DNA of 64,000 nt from Pedobacter cryophilus (GCF_005116455.1 NZ_SWBP01000006.1:62001-126000), one strand, 5' to 3'. Positions 32,908 to 43,084 are shown, counted from the first letter of the stretch. The notes: generated from the letters alone by a model not told the origin. Made by a program: numbers and translations.

Positions 32908-34803
32908 TTATTGAAAAAGGAAGTTTAAGCCAGCATTAAAATTGATTCCTTTGGCATTATAACCTGCAAAGTCATTATAATCTGTATCTAATACGTTTTT
33001 AACATCTGTAAAAATGGTTAAGTTTTTAAATGCTTTATATTGAAAATAGGCATCTAACTTACTGTAGCTCCTTAAATTTAAAGATACCAGTGTGAAATTA
33101 CTATTGTCATAATATTGATCTGTACGTTGATCATTCCATTTATAATTTAAACTTGCAAATATCTTTTTATTCACGGTATAACCTAAATTAGTCCCGAAGC
33201 TGTTTTTTGGTCGTCTAAAAAGATTAAAAGTTTTAGGGGCGCTTTCGCTGATTTGAACTTTCCCATCTACATAAGCATAAGCAACATTCAAATTCAGTTT
33301 TTGGTTTGGCTTAAAGCCGATTTCTAACTCAACACCTTTATCGTTTTGCCTATTTTGATTGATATAACCATAATTACCTGGCGTAACTTCTCCAAAATCA
33401 ATCACATCTTTTCCTCTCCTTACAAAAACAGAAGTTGTAATAGAAAGCTTCTGATCTAAAAAATTACTCTCTAAACCAGTTTCATAATTTTGAGAAGTTT
33501 CTGGTTGAAGCGCTGCATTACCATATTCAGAATTTAACTGATACAAACTTGGCACCCTATAAGCCGACGATACATTGGCGTATAACTTAACCTGATTATC
33601 TAATAAAAACGAAGGATTTAAAGTATAAGTAAAGTTACTACCATATTGGTTATGCTGATTATATCTTCCACCAACTTCCATCCTAAAAATATCTCCTCCT
33701 TTTAAAAAGAAAGAAGAATATAAACTAGTAATATGGTTATCAGTAACTAACCTTGGAGAATATATATTGATTTGATCTGTTTTTGTGAACTTATAATTTA
33801 CGCCAGAGGTAAGATCTAAGAAACTGGCTAATTGATAAGAGAAAATGCTTTCCAAATTGGTAATATTCCCTTTTAAGTTTGTTAATGAGCCATTATTATC
33901 AAATTTATTAGTCACGTTGTTTTGCGAAAACACAAAGTTTAAATCGCCTTTGGCTAAACTTATTTTAGAGCTTAAATTAGCTAAAAAAGCAGTTTTATCG
34001 TAATCATACCCAATGGCATCTTCAAAAGCGCCAGCATCCAATCCGGCTTTATTTTGATTGGCCTGTAAACCAGCATTTAAAGTGATGTTTTTAGTGATGT
34101 TTTGAGATAAGTTTAATCCTAAAGCCATTTGCTTAAATTCATCTTTATCAAAACCTGTTCCTTGTGCGGTAGAAAACCCTTTTGAACTTTGATTAGAAAA
34201 GTTTAAACTTACTTGTGTTTGCTCAATTTGTCCGTTTAAACCAATTGCTTCTTTATAGGTTCCGTAACTTCCAGCGCTCAATAAAGCATTTGCGGTGAGT
34301 TTGCCCTCTCCTTTTTTAGTAATAATATTGATTACTCCGGCAACTGCATCTGAACCGTAAAGTGTAGAGCTTGCTCCTTTTAAAATCTCAATTCTTTCTA
34401 TCTGATCTATTGCTATTGCTGCAATATTGTACTCGCCAGAAATGCCGGAAGCATCATTTGCCGAAATCCCATTAATTAAAATTAAGGTATTAGCTGAAGA
34501 AGCCCCTCTTAGATAAACAGATTGCACTTCGCCAGGGCTACTTCCACTACCGGCAATGGAAATTCCGGCAACGGTGTTCAATAACTCGGGAAGGCTTCTA
34601 CCTTGGGCTTTTGCAATTTCCTGAGCGGAGATTACTTTTACGATTTTACCAATATCGCCAATCTTTTTTGGTGATCTAGAAGCGGTGATAACTACTTCAT
34701 TTAGTGATGTGGTGTCTTGCTGTTGTGCAAAAACTTGGGCATTTGATAATGCCAGTTGAACAAGCCCTAGGCCTGCTGCAACCATGATGTTTCTTTTTTT
34801 CAT
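32908..34803 (-). CDS. btuB: BtuB-like TonB-dependent outer-membrane cobalamin receptor
   Basis: The open frame starts at 34869 but the ATG at 34803 gives a proper signal peptide (MKKRNIMVAAGLGLVQLALSNAQVFAQ), so it is used (631 residues). A TonB box-like TSLNEVVITASRSPKKIG, a plug domain (to about residue 170, with GSDAVAGVINIITKKGEGK) and a barrel ending GLNFLFQ are visible. The cobalamin riboswitch about 115 bases upstream of the start makes it the outer-membrane B12 or cobinamide importer. No substrate-contact evidence is seen beyond this. Confidence 0.9.
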   Translation of the reverse strand: MKKRNIMVAAGLGLVQLALSNAQVFAQQQDTTSLNEVVITASRSPKKIGDIGKIVKVISAQEIAKAQGRSLPELLNTVAGISIAGSGSSPGEVQSVYLRGASSANTLILINGISANDASGISGEYNIAAIAIDQIERIEILKGASSTLYGSDAVAGVINIITKKGEGKLTANALLSAGSYGTYKEAIGLNGQIEQTQVSLNFSNQSSKGFSTAQGTGFDKDEFKQMALGLNLSQNITKNITLNAGLQANQNKAGLDAGAFEDAIGYDYDKTAFLANLSSKISLAKGDLNFVFSQNNVTNKFDNNGSLTNLKGNITNLESIFSYQLASFLDLTSGVNYKFTKTDQINIYSPRLVTDNHITSLYSSFFLKGGDIFRMEVGGRYNQHNQYGSNFTYTLNPSFLLDNQVKLYANVSSAYRVPSLYQLNSEYGNAALQPETSQNYETGLESNFLDQKLSITTSVFVRRGKDVIDFGEVTPGNYGYINQNRQNDKGVELEIGFKPNQKLNLNVAYAYVDGKVQISESAPKTFNLFRRPKNSFGTNLGYTVNKKIFASLNYKWNDQRTDQYYDNSNFTLVSLNLRSYSKLDAYFQYKAFKNLTIFTDVKNVLDTDYNDFAGYNAKGINFNAGLNFLFQ

Positions 34804-34919
34804 TTTGTTGTGAGTTTTTGGCCCACAGCAAACAGAAAACTGTTGAATTTCAAATGAAAATACCTTCATGAGTACTCACACTCAAAAGCTCCAATCCCCG
34901 AAAGCTATGAATTTATCAT

Positions 34920-35083
34920 GTGATGGCAGGTCTTCTGACTTACTCCCCGTTTTTCGGTCTTCCCATTATTTACAACAGTGACCATTAGAATGAAAAACAG
35001 TTATAGAGCTTACAGCTGCGGGACAGTTGAAGATTTACACCTCATTCCCTATTAATTCTAACCAAGGTTAGAAACCATAACAT
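34920..35083 (-). promoter_or_regulatory. Cobalamin (adenosylcobalamin) riboswitch
   Basis: Read on the minus strand, the 5' part has GGGAATGAGGTGTAAATC, the centre has ACTGTCCCGCAGCTGTAA, and the 3' part has the B12 box AGTCAGAAGACCTGCC (35-40 bases from its end). These are the conserved blocks of the class I cobalamin riboswitch in the right order. It precedes the btuB-like gene by about 115 bases, so B12 should lower receptor production. Confidence 0.95.
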
Positions 35084-35085
35084 TG

Positions 35086-35093
35086 CGAAAGTA
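35086..35093 (-). promoter_or_regulatory. -7-like promoter box before the riboswitch (TACTTTCG)
   Basis: The minus strand reads TACTTTCG just before the riboswitch starts. The same octamer sits in front of trpS. Confidence 0.4.
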
Positions 35094-35433
35094 GTAGAAT
35101 TAAAATAGTTTAAGGAATAATATTTTTAAAAATTACGCATATTGTATATTAATACTGCAACAAATGGTTTTCCTTACTATAATCATTTACAACAAAAAAT
35201 ACTTTGTGAGAGAAAAAATTTAAGAATCTGAACTCAATAACTTTAAGGAATTTTTAACCAATTTTATAAAATTCTTATAATTTAAATGATAGGCTAAGCT
35301 TTTGAAAACCAATAATAAAGCAAGTATTTTATTGCTGAAATTTATTTTTAAAATAAACTGGTTGAACTCTTATTTTGGTACAATTATGGTATTGCTTTTT
35401 TTAGATACATTGTATTAAAAGAAAAACATCGCC
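35094..35433. other. AT-rich intergenic stretch, nothing recognised
   Basis: About 340 bases between the divergent riboswitch transcript and the small gene at 35434. No repeat, RNA gene or terminator was recognised. Confidence 0.5.
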
Positions 35434-35718
35434 ATGAAAATCAAATTATTAAACCGTTTTAAGTTCTCAACAGAGCATAAACATTTAGATGAAGGATTTA
35501 GTGTATTAAATTCTCATCGTTTTAAAGAAAACATTGAAAATTCTACCCAAAAAAAATCTATTTACTACACTAGTTTTCTTTACCTCATTTCTATAATTAG
35601 CATTGGAGCTTGGATAATTTCTTTAGCCATACTTCCTTTTGGAGATTTTCTTCAATTTTTACTTGGCGCAGCGGTATTATCTGTTAATCTTTTAGTTTTT
35701 AAATGGGCTAAAATTTAG
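35434..35718 (+). CDS. Small two-helix membrane protein, unknown
   Basis: A 94-residue protein with a soluble basic N-terminal half (KLLNRFKFSTEHKHLDEGFSVLNSHRFKENIENS) and two membrane helices (about residues 43-64 and 68-90). No family recognised. It is isolated, preceded by an AT-rich non-coding stretch and followed by the convergent DUF3037/HipA-like pair. The hydrophobic pattern and absence of competing frames support a real gene. Confidence 0.55.
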   Translation: MKIKLLNRFKFSTEHKHLDEGFSVLNSHRFKENIENSTQKKSIYYTSFLYLISIISIGAWIISLAILPFGDFLQFLLGAAVLSVNLLVFKWAKI

Positions 35719-35777
35719 GGTTTACCATGTTTAAGATTATTTGAAAATAAATAACCAATAATTTTAGGCTTCAAAAG

Positions 35778-36161
35778 CTATAAAACCATTTCATCAATAA
35801 TCTTCTCAATGGTAATATCTGGCTCTAAACAATAGCCAGGATGTACTTTAGAGCATTGTAAAATAGTGCTTCTGGTAGCTGTTAACCACCTAAAACGAGA
35901 AGGTAAATCTAATTTAGCAATTGGAGAATTACAATTCTCGCCTCGGCAAATGCAATCAAAAACATAAAGGTGCTTTTTTAAATCTTCAATATCTAAACCT
36001 GCAAAAAACATTGCTAATTTATCTTCATCAACAATAAATTTAGCTTGTAAATATTTCTTTTTAGCACAATATAAAACCACTCCTATGTTTAAAAATTCCT
36101 CCCTTTCTACCCTAGGTACCACACGTATCACCGCGTATTCATATAAATTATACTCTTGCAT
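35778..36161 (-). CDS. DUF3037 domain-containing protein
   Basis: A 127-residue soluble protein beginning EYNLYEYAVIRVVPRVEREEFLNIGVVLYCAKKKYLQ, the signature of DUF3037, with a Cys-containing FDCICRGENCNS near the middle. The DUF3037 function is unknown; it is repeatedly found next to HipA-like kinase genes. Here it follows and overlaps the kinase gene by 14 bases, so the two products are probably made in linked amounts and may interact. Confidence 0.88.
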   Translation of the reverse strand: MQEYNLYEYAVIRVVPRVEREEFLNIGVVLYCAKKKYLQAKFIVDEDKLAMFFAGLDIEDLKKHLYVFDCICRGENCNSPIAKLDLPSRFRWLTATRSTILQCSKVHPGYCLEPDITIEKIIDEMVL

Positions 36162-36918
36162 TATCAGCGGCTTTTACAAAAATATCTGCATTAGCAATTC
36201 TAGAATTTAGAAACAAATTGTAGGCATTTCTATATTCATCAGGAATTGAAAAATGATCACCTTTAAGCCATTCATCAGGAATTAAATTCACAATATCAGC
36301 AATTATTTGAGGGTTTAATATTGCTTTTAACTGTACATTAAGCTCATATAAATTAGTAGCTTGAGATAACAAAACGTGGTCTTTAATTAAATTAAAAGGA
36401 CTTTTAGCTTGTTCTTCCCAGTTATTCCATGAGTGATGAAAATACAACGCTGCACCATGATCTATTAACCATAATTCTTGATGCCACCACAACATATTGG
36501 TGTTTCTGGCTGTACGGTCCATGTTCATTAACAAAGCATCTAACCAAACAATTTTTGAAGCCAATAAACTATCTACTAATTTAACCCCGGGATCGTAAGT
36601 GATAGAACCTGATAAATAATGAAGTGCTAAATTTAAACCTGTACTAAACTTTAATAAATCCTGAATCTCTTCATCAGCTTCGGTTCTGCCAAAGGCTTCA
36701 TCCAAATCGGCAAAAACCAACTCTGGCATTTTTAAACCCAAATATCTGGCTAACTCCCCGCCTATTAACTCGGCAATTAAAGCATTTGGGCCTTGCCCCG
36801 CTCCTTTAAATTTAAGTACATACAAAAACCCATCATCAGCTTCGGCAATAGCAGGCATAGAACCGCCTTCTCTTAAAGGGGTTACATATCTAATTACTTT
36901 TACTCTTCTTAACTGCAT
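36148..36918 (-). CDS. HipA-like kinase (HipA_2-type)
   Basis: A 256-residue protein related to the HipA kinase fold. Lys 36 in VLKFKGAGQG is the candidate ATP lysine; MNMDRTARNTN (D134, N139) matches the HipA catalytic loop although the usual His is Thr; and LIDHGAALYF (D153) replaces DFG. The active-site core thus looks preserved. There is no HipB-type antitoxin; DUF3037 is the downstream partner. HipA kinases phosphorylate aminoacyl-tRNA synthetases, but the target of this subfamily is unknown. Confidence 0.85.
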   Translation of the reverse strand: MQLRRVKVIRYVTPLREGGSMPAIAEADDGFLYVLKFKGAGQGPNALIAELIGGELARYLGLKMPELVFADLDEAFGRTEADEEIQDLLKFSTGLNLALHYLSGSITYDPGVKLVDSLLASKIVWLDALLMNMDRTARNTNMLWWHQELWLIDHGAALYFHHSWNNWEEQAKSPFNLIKDHVLLSQATNLYELNVQLKAILNPQIIADIVNLIPDEWLKGDHFSIPDEYRNAYNLFLNSRIANADIFVKAADNARV

Positions 36919-37218
36919 AAATTTTTAACTAACTCTGTATTCATTAAAATAATTTAATTACTCATTATCAATTACTTATATTGTTTAAATTGATGTAATT
37001 AATGAATAAAAAATTAGGTATTTAACATTTTAAATTCTGCTAACTGAAACTTAAAAAAAAATATTGTTGACCATTTATTAGCTTGTTAAGCTGTTTAATA
37101 AAATGATATTTTTTTCATTAAAATTAAATTACAAATGTATATTTATACTTAACATTAATAGAACCAAAAGAATTGGTTTCAATAAATTTAAACCTTTACC
37201 CTTAATTTTTAGCACAAG
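36919..37218. other. AT-rich divergent promoter region
   Basis: Three hundred bases, divergent from the HipA-like gene to the large kinase gene. Almost pure A/T, with no clear repeat, hairpin or recognised box. It presumably holds both promoters. Confidence 0.4.
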
Positions 37219-40200
37219 ATGGAGAATAATAGTTATTTCGAAATTTTTAAACTAACTCCAACACCTAGTTTGCTAATCAATGCTAATTATCCAATATTTA
37301 CTATTGTAGCAGTAAATATTGCATATTTAAAGGTTACAGAGAAGCTGGAAGAAGACTTAATTGGAAAAGGAATTTTTGAAGCTTTTCCTGAAAACCCAAA
37401 TCAAGCTGATGCAGATGGAATTAAAAATCTTACTCAATCTTTAAAAAATGTTATTAAAACCAAGCTACCTGATAAATTAGATTTGCAACGTTACGATATT
37501 GAGATTAAGGGTACTAATAACTATGAAGAACGTTACTGCGAAAGTGAAAACATCCCAGTTCTTACTAAAAATGGAGATATAGAGTTCATTATCCATACCA
37601 TTACAAATGTTACCGAACTTATTTTAACCCAAAAAAGGATAACATCATCTGCAAAAGAAATTGAAAAAAGTAAAGAATTATTAGACAAAGCAGAAATCAT
37701 TTCAAAATTTGGTTCATGGGAGGTAGATCTTCTTACAAATCAATTATTTTGGTCTGATGGGGTTTATAGAATGTGTGGATATGAACCTACTGATTTTGAA
37801 GTCACTTTTGAAAAAGGATTAAAAGTTATACACCCTGATGACAGAGCACTTGCTGTTTCCTTAATGGAAAACACCATAAAAACTGGTATCGAATATAAAG
37901 CTCAAAAAAGACTGATCAATAAAAATAACGAAATCATAAACGTTATTTCAAGAGGCTCTTTAGTAAAAGATGATTTTGGGAATGCGATAAAGTTAATTGG
38001 TGTTTTTCAGGATATTACCGATCAAATTAAGGCTAATGAGGAAATAATACTTGCTAAAGATCAATTTGAATCTCTAATTCACACTATAGATGGCATAGTT
38101 TGGGAAGCTGATGCGCAAACCTTTCAGTTTAATTTTGTTAGTCCGCAGGTAGAAAACATATTAGGATACACCCCAACACAATGGTTATCAGAACCTGAAT
38201 TTTGGCAAAATCATCTTGTACCAGAAGACAAGGAAGAAGCCATAAGCTTTTGCCACATTCAAACTTCAAAATCTCAAAATCACACATTTGAGTACCGAAT
38301 GATAAAAGCAGATGGAAGTATTATTTGGTTAAGAGACATTGTAACTGTAATTACAAAAGATGGCATACCCATTAAACTAAGAGGAATTATTTTAGATATT
38401 AGTAGTAGAAAACTACTTGAAATTCAGAAAAATGAAGCTGCCTTAGAGCTAAAAAAACGAAATACTTTTATAGAAACCGCTTTAGAGAACCTACCAATTG
38501 GCATAGCCGTCAACAATCTTACTGATGGTACTGCAACTTTAGTAAACGATAGATTTAGTGAAATATATGGCTGGCCTGCTGAAGAATTAAAAGATATTTC
38601 TACTTTTTTTGAAAAGGTTTATCCGGATGAAACCTATAGAAACAAAATTATTAAAACCGTAATGGACGACATTGCCAGTGGTGATTTAAGCCGAATGAAT
38701 TGGAAAGGCATCAATATCACTACTAAAAATGGAGAACAAAGAATCATTAACGCCAAAAACATCCCGGTTTACAACCAAGATTTAATGATTTCTACCGTAT
38801 TGGATGTAACCGAAGAAACACTAAATTTTAGAGCCTTAGAAAGTACTAAAGATGAATTAAGTAAAATCATGAATTCATCCTTAGATATCATTTGTACCAT
38901 TAATGAAGATGGGTGTTTTGTAAAAGTTAGTGCCGCTGCTTTAGAAATTTGGGGCTACCATCCTGATGAAATTACCGGTACAAAATTTTTAGATTTAGTT
39001 TATCCTGATGATTGCCAGAGGTCTATTGAAGCTACCCAAGAAATCAAAAACGGGACTACCATGACTAACTTTCAAAACAGGTATGTGCGTAAGAATGGCA
39101 CAATAGCACCTATGGTATGGTCTGCCAGATGGGATAATAATGAGAAATTAATTTATTGCGTTGCAAAAGATGGAACTGAAAAATTACTTCACGAACAAAA
39201 GTTATTAGAGTCTGAAACTAATTACAAAACACTCTTTGAAAACAATCCTATTCCAATGCTTTTATGGGATTTTAATACGTTAGAAATTTTTGATTGCAAT
39301 GAAGAAGCATTGATAAAATATGGCTATACCAGAGAAGAGTTTTTGAAATTAAATATTAGAGATATTAGACCTCCAGAAGATCTTAAGTTAATTGAAGACG
39401 CAGTGAAAAGCGAGGCGAGTTACGGTTTAATTCATAAAAGAGTATGGCGGCATTTAAAAAAGAATGGCGAATTAATGTACGTAGATATTAGTGGCCATTT
39501 AATTAATTATAATGGCAGAAGGGCCTCTATTAATTCATTAAATGATATTACAGACAAATTAAAAGCTGAAGAGCTTAAAGAATTTGAAAAAAGAGACAAA
39601 GAAGCTTTAATAAACAGTACCGATGATTTAATTTGGAGCGTAAATAAAGAGTTAAGACTTATAGTTGCAAATAATGCCGCAAATGAAAATTCACTCAAAA
39701 GATTTAATGCCATTTTACAACCCGGAGACCACTTAATAAATACTTTTGATGTCCCACAACATGTTAAAGATTTTTGGTTTGAGTGTTACAACTTAGCCCT
39801 TACGGGAAAACAATTCAAGAAAGAAATTGAGTCACATGATTTAAATAGAGAAAATGTAGTTTGGATAGAAATTAACTTTAATCCTATTTACAATAAAGAA
39901 GAAGTTATTGGGGTTGCCTGTTTTGTTAGAAATATTACAGAGAAAAAATTAGCCGAAGAATTAATTAAACAAAGTGAAGCAAACTTAGCCGAAGCTCAAA
40001 AATTAGCAAAATTAGGAAGTTGGAATTATAATGTTAAAACTGATAAACTAACTTGGTCTGAAGAATTATATAATGTTTTTGGCACCAGCAAGCAAACTTT
40101 TATAGAAACACATGGCTCTTTTGTTGATCTTATTGATGAAGAGGATAAAGAAATTGTCACTAAAACAAGTAAACATACCCAATTAACAGGCGAACCATTT

Positions 40201-42564
40201 ACTATAGAATATCACATTACTACTCCTACTGGTGAAGAGAGAGTGATACAAGAATTTGGGTATGGTGAAAAAGATGATAACGGGAAAGTAATACGCCTTT
40301 TTGGTACTGCACAAGATATTACCGAGCGAAAAAGAGCCGAGAAATTGATATTAGAAAGTGAAGTAAAATATCGGTCAATTGTGGAGAGTAGTATGGATGG
40401 TATTTTGTTAACCATTAAAGAAGGTGATGTTCTTTCAGCCAATTCTGCGGCTTGCGAAATTTTTAATATGACTGAGGAAGAAATTTGTAATGCAGGCCGA
40501 ACCGGTTTAGTTGACATCACAGACCCTCGATTAATCCCGCTTTTAGAAGAAAGAAATATTAAAGGAAGAGCTAGAGGAGAACTGATCTTTAAAAGAAAAA
40601 ATGGAGCAAATTTTCCTGGAGAAATTACATCTGTAGTATTTAAAGATGCTCATGGGCAAGAAAGAACGTCTATGATAATTCGTGATATTACTGCTCAAAA
40701 AAATGCAGAAAATACCATAAAAGAAAATAACCAAAGATTTGAATATGTAACCAAAGCAACCTCTGATGCTATATGGGATTGGAATTTAAAAGATCAGGAA
40801 ATTTATTGGGGCGAAGGATACAAAACTATTTTTGGCTATGATTTAAATGATCTTGACCATCATGGTAACTCTTGGACAAAAAAAATTCATCCAGATGATT
40901 TAGAGAAGGTTTTATCAAGTATACAAAAAACAATAGATCACACCTATGATAGCAACTGGTATAGTGAATACAGATATTTAAAAGCCGATGGTAATTACGC
41001 TTTTGTACAAGATAAAGGCATAATCATTAGAGATAATGATAAAAAAGCCATTAGAATAGTTGGTGCAATGCAAGACATCACCAAGAAAAAGAAAGAAGAT
41101 GAACGTCTAAAATTATTAGAATCTGTGGTAACCTATACCAATGATGCTGTATTAATTACCGAAGCAGAACCTTTTGATGCACCCGGCCCAAGAATCTTAT
41201 ACGTTAATGAAGCCTTCACAAAAATGACTGGTTACTTACCCGAAGATGTGATAGGGAAAACGCCCAGAATGCTACAAGGTCCAAAATCTGATAGAGAAGA
41301 GCTTAATAGATTAAGTGACGCTTTAAGAAACTGGGAATCTTGCGAGATTACTACAATAAATTATAAAAAAAATGGCGACGAGTTTTGGATTAATTTTACC
41401 GTTACACCAGTTGCCAATGATAAAGGATGGTATACCCATTGGGTAGCTATAGAACGAGATGTAACAGAACAAATAATAGCTCAAAAACAATTAGAATCAG
41501 CTTATGAAGAAAGAAACACCATTTTAGAAAGTATTGGTGATGCTTTTTTTGCTATTGATAAAAATTGGGTAGTTACTTATTGGAATTACCAGGCAGAGAA
41601 AATGTTGGGCACTCCAAAAGAAATAATTTTTGGCAAAAATCTTTGGGACGTATTTTCTGAGAGCATCAATTCGGTTTCATTTTATAAATATCATGAAGCT
41701 TTAGAAACTAAACAAGTTATTCATTTTGAAGACTATTATGAACAACAAAAAAGTTGGTATGAAATAAGCGTTTATCCTTCAGACAATGGTTTGTCTGTAT
41801 ATTTTAAAGATATTACAGAAAGAAAAATAGCCGAAATTCAGCTATTAGATCTTAATCAGCTTTTGCTAAAACAAACCAAAGAATTAGCCATATCTAATCA
41901 AGAACTAGAGCAATTTGCCTACGTTGCATCACATGATTTGCAAGAGCCTTTAAGAATGATTACCAGTTTTTTATCGCAAATAGAAAAAAAATATGGCAAT
42001 GTAATTGATGACAAAGGGAAGCAATATATCTATTTTGCAGTTGATGGCGCTAAAAGAATGCGACAGATTATTCTTGATCTTTTAGAGTTTTCTAGAGTAG
42101 GCAGAACACCAGAAAACTTAGAAGAAATAGATGTTAAAGACCTAATTATAGATATTAAATCACTCTTTAGAAAACAGATTGAAGAAACACATACCAAATT
42201 AACATTTAAAGATTTCCCACTTATTAAAAGCTACAAGACTCCAATAAGGCAGGTTTTACAAAATTTAATTAGTAACGCTTTAAAATATCACAATAAAAAT
42301 ACCACTCCAATTATTCAAATAAGTGTTGAAGATAAACCCAACTATTGGGAATTTTGCATTACAGACAACGGCATTGGAATAGACCAAGAATACTTCAAAA
42401 AAATATTTATTATTTTTCAAAGATTACATAATAAAGATGAATACTCTGGCACCGGAATGGGCTTAGCCATTTGTAAAAAAATTATAGAAAACTTAGGTGG
42501 AGAAATTTGGGTAGACTCTGAAGAAGGAAAAGGCAGCACTTTCTATTTTACTATAAAGAAATAA
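37219..42564 (+). CDS. Multi-PAS sensor histidine kinase (about 12 PAS domains)
   Basis: A 1781-residue soluble kinase without a membrane helix. From the spacing of the PAS-PAC ends (such as DITDQIKA, DITERKRA, DITKKKKE), about twelve PAS domains occupy residues 1-1545. A PAS near 1300-1420 carries GKTPRMLQGPKSDREEL, a LOV-like core with Pro in place of the light-reactive Cys. HisKA has H1572 in YVASHDLQEPLRM; HATPase_c (about 1665-1781) has NLISNALKYH, DNGIGI and GTGMGLAICKKI. It is orphan of output and is followed by three receiver genes. Confidence 0.95.
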   Translation: MENNSYFEIFKLTPTPSLLINANYPIFTIVAVNIAYLKVTEKLEEDLIGKGIFEAFPENPNQADADGIKNLTQSLKNVIKTKLPDKLDLQRYDIEIKGTNNYEERYCESENIPVLTKNGDIEFIIHTITNVTELILTQKRITSSAKEIEKSKELLDKAEIISKFGSWEVDLLTNQLFWSDGVYRMCGYEPTDFEVTFEKGLKVIHPDDRALAVSLMENTIKTGIEYKAQKRLINKNNEIINVISRGSLVKDDFGNAIKLIGVFQDITDQIKANEEIILAKDQFESLIHTIDGIVWEADAQTFQFNFVSPQVENILGYTPTQWLSEPEFWQNHLVPEDKEEAISFCHIQTSKSQNHTFEYRMIKADGSIIWLRDIVTVITKDGIPIKLRGIILDISSRKLLEIQKNEAALELKKRNTFIETALENLPIGIAVNNLTDGTATLVNDRFSEIYGWPAEELKDISTFFEKVYPDETYRNKIIKTVMDDIASGDLSRMNWKGINITTKNGEQRIINAKNIPVYNQDLMISTVLDVTEETLNFRALESTKDELSKIMNSSLDIICTINEDGCFVKVSAAALEIWGYHPDEITGTKFLDLVYPDDCQRSIEATQEIKNGTTMTNFQNRYVRKNGTIAPMVWSARWDNNEKLIYCVAKDGTEKLLHEQKLLESETNYKTLFENNPIPMLLWDFNTLEIFDCNEEALIKYGYTREEFLKLNIRDIRPPEDLKLIEDAVKSEASYGLIHKRVWRHLKKNGELMYVDISGHLINYNGRRASINSLNDITDKLKAEELKEFEKRDKEALINSTDDLIWSVNKELRLIVANNAANENSLKRFNAILQPGDHLINTFDVPQHVKDFWFECYNLALTGKQFKKEIESHDLNRENVVWIEINFNPIYNKEEVIGVACFVRNITEKKLAEELIKQSEANLAEAQKLAKLGSWNYNVKTDKLTWSEELYNVFGTSKQTFIETHGSFVDLIDEEDKEIVTKTSKHTQLTGEPFTIEYHITTPTGEERVIQEFGYGEKDDNGKVIRLFGTAQDITERKRAEKLILESEVKYRSIVESSMDGILLTIKEGDVLSANSAACEIFNMTEEEICNAGRTGLVDITDPRLIPLLEERNIKGRARGELIFKRKNGANFPGEITSVVFKDAHGQERTSMIIRDITAQKNAENTIKENNQRFEYVTKATSDAIWDWNLKDQEIYWGEGYKTIFGYDLNDLDHHGNSWTKKIHPDDLEKVLSSIQKTIDHTYDSNWYSEYRYLKADGNYAFVQDKGIIIRDNDKKAIRIVGAMQDITKKKKEDERLKLLESVVTYTNDAVLITEAEPFDAPGPRILYVNEAFTKMTGYLPEDVIGKTPRMLQGPKSDREELNRLSDALRNWESCEITTINYKKNGDEFWINFTVTPVANDKGWYTHWVAIERDVTEQIIAQKQLESAYEERNTILESIGDAFFAIDKNWVVTYWNYQAEKMLGTPKEIIFGKNLWDVFSESINSVSFYKYHEALETKQVIHFEDYYEQQKSWYEISVYPSDNGLSVYFKDITERKIAEIQLLDLNQLLLKQTKELAISNQELEQFAYVASHDLQEPLRMITSFLSQIEKKYGNVIDDKGKQYIYFAVDGAKRMRQIILDLLEFSRVGRTPENLEEIDVKDLIIDIKSLFRKQIEETHTKLTFKDFPLIKSYKTPIRQVLQNLISNALKYHNKNTTPIIQISVEDKPNYWEFCITDNGIGIDQEYFKKIFIIFQRLHNKDEYSGTGMGLAICKKIIENLGGEIWVDSEEGKGSTFYFTIKK

Positions 42565-42643
42565 TTGTTTTTTTTTCTTAGATTTATTTTAACGATTATT
42601 TGGAATATGAATTAACCTTAAAATTACTTATTTGAACATTAGC

Positions 42644-43084
42644 ATGGAACAAATTCATATTTTATTGGTAGAAGATAACGAAGGTGATATCTTATTAACC
42701 AAAGAAGCATTAGAAGAAGCCAAAATTATAATTAAACTTACTGTAGTAAGAGACGGGCAAGAAGCCATAGATTATATGAACAAAAAAGGTAATTACTTAA
42801 ATGCCATTCTCCCAGATTTGGTTTTACTTGATGTTAATTTACCTAAAAAAAATGGGCATGAAGTTTTAAAATCACTAAAGCAAAACGATGATATTAAGCA
42901 CATTCCAGTGATTATGCTTACTACATCTTCCTCAGAAAAAGATATAAATTTAGCCTACCATAATTACGCAAATTGTTACATTACTAAACCTGTTGAAGTA
43001 GCAGATTTTCTTAAAGTAGTAAGTTCAATAGAAGATTTTTGGATTTCTCTAGTAAAATTACCAACAAAAAAATTAAATTCTTAA
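42644..43084 (+). CDS. Single-domain response regulator (Rcp1-type receiver)
   Basis: A stand-alone receiver of about 146 residues: ILLVEDNEGDILLTKEAL at the start with the acidic pair, phosphoacceptor Asp near residue 63 in DLVLLDVNLPKKNG, TTSSSEKDI and the Lys in CYITKPVE. No output domain. The frame can be opened at a TTG (42632), but ATG at 42644 is preferred. The stop overlaps the next start by one base (TAATG). Rcp1-like receivers usually accept phosphate from phytochrome-like kinases; here the likely donor is the multi-PAS kinase just upstream. Confidence 0.9.
   Translation: MEQIHILLVEDNEGDILLTKEALEEAKIIIKLTVVRDGQEAIDYMNKKGNYLNAILPDLVLLDVNLPKKNGHEVLKSLKQNDDIKHIPVIMLTTSSSEKDINLAYHNYANCYITKPVEVADFLKVVSSIEDFWISLVKLPTKKLNS

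Noticed and set aside
34804-34869. Upstream start for the btuB-like receptor
   Set aside because: The extension has a Cys pair and no signal peptide, whereas ATG at 34803 starts a proper one.
35094-35433. tRNA or small RNA gene in the long gap
   Set aside because: No T-loop or cloverleaf sequence and no terminator were seen.
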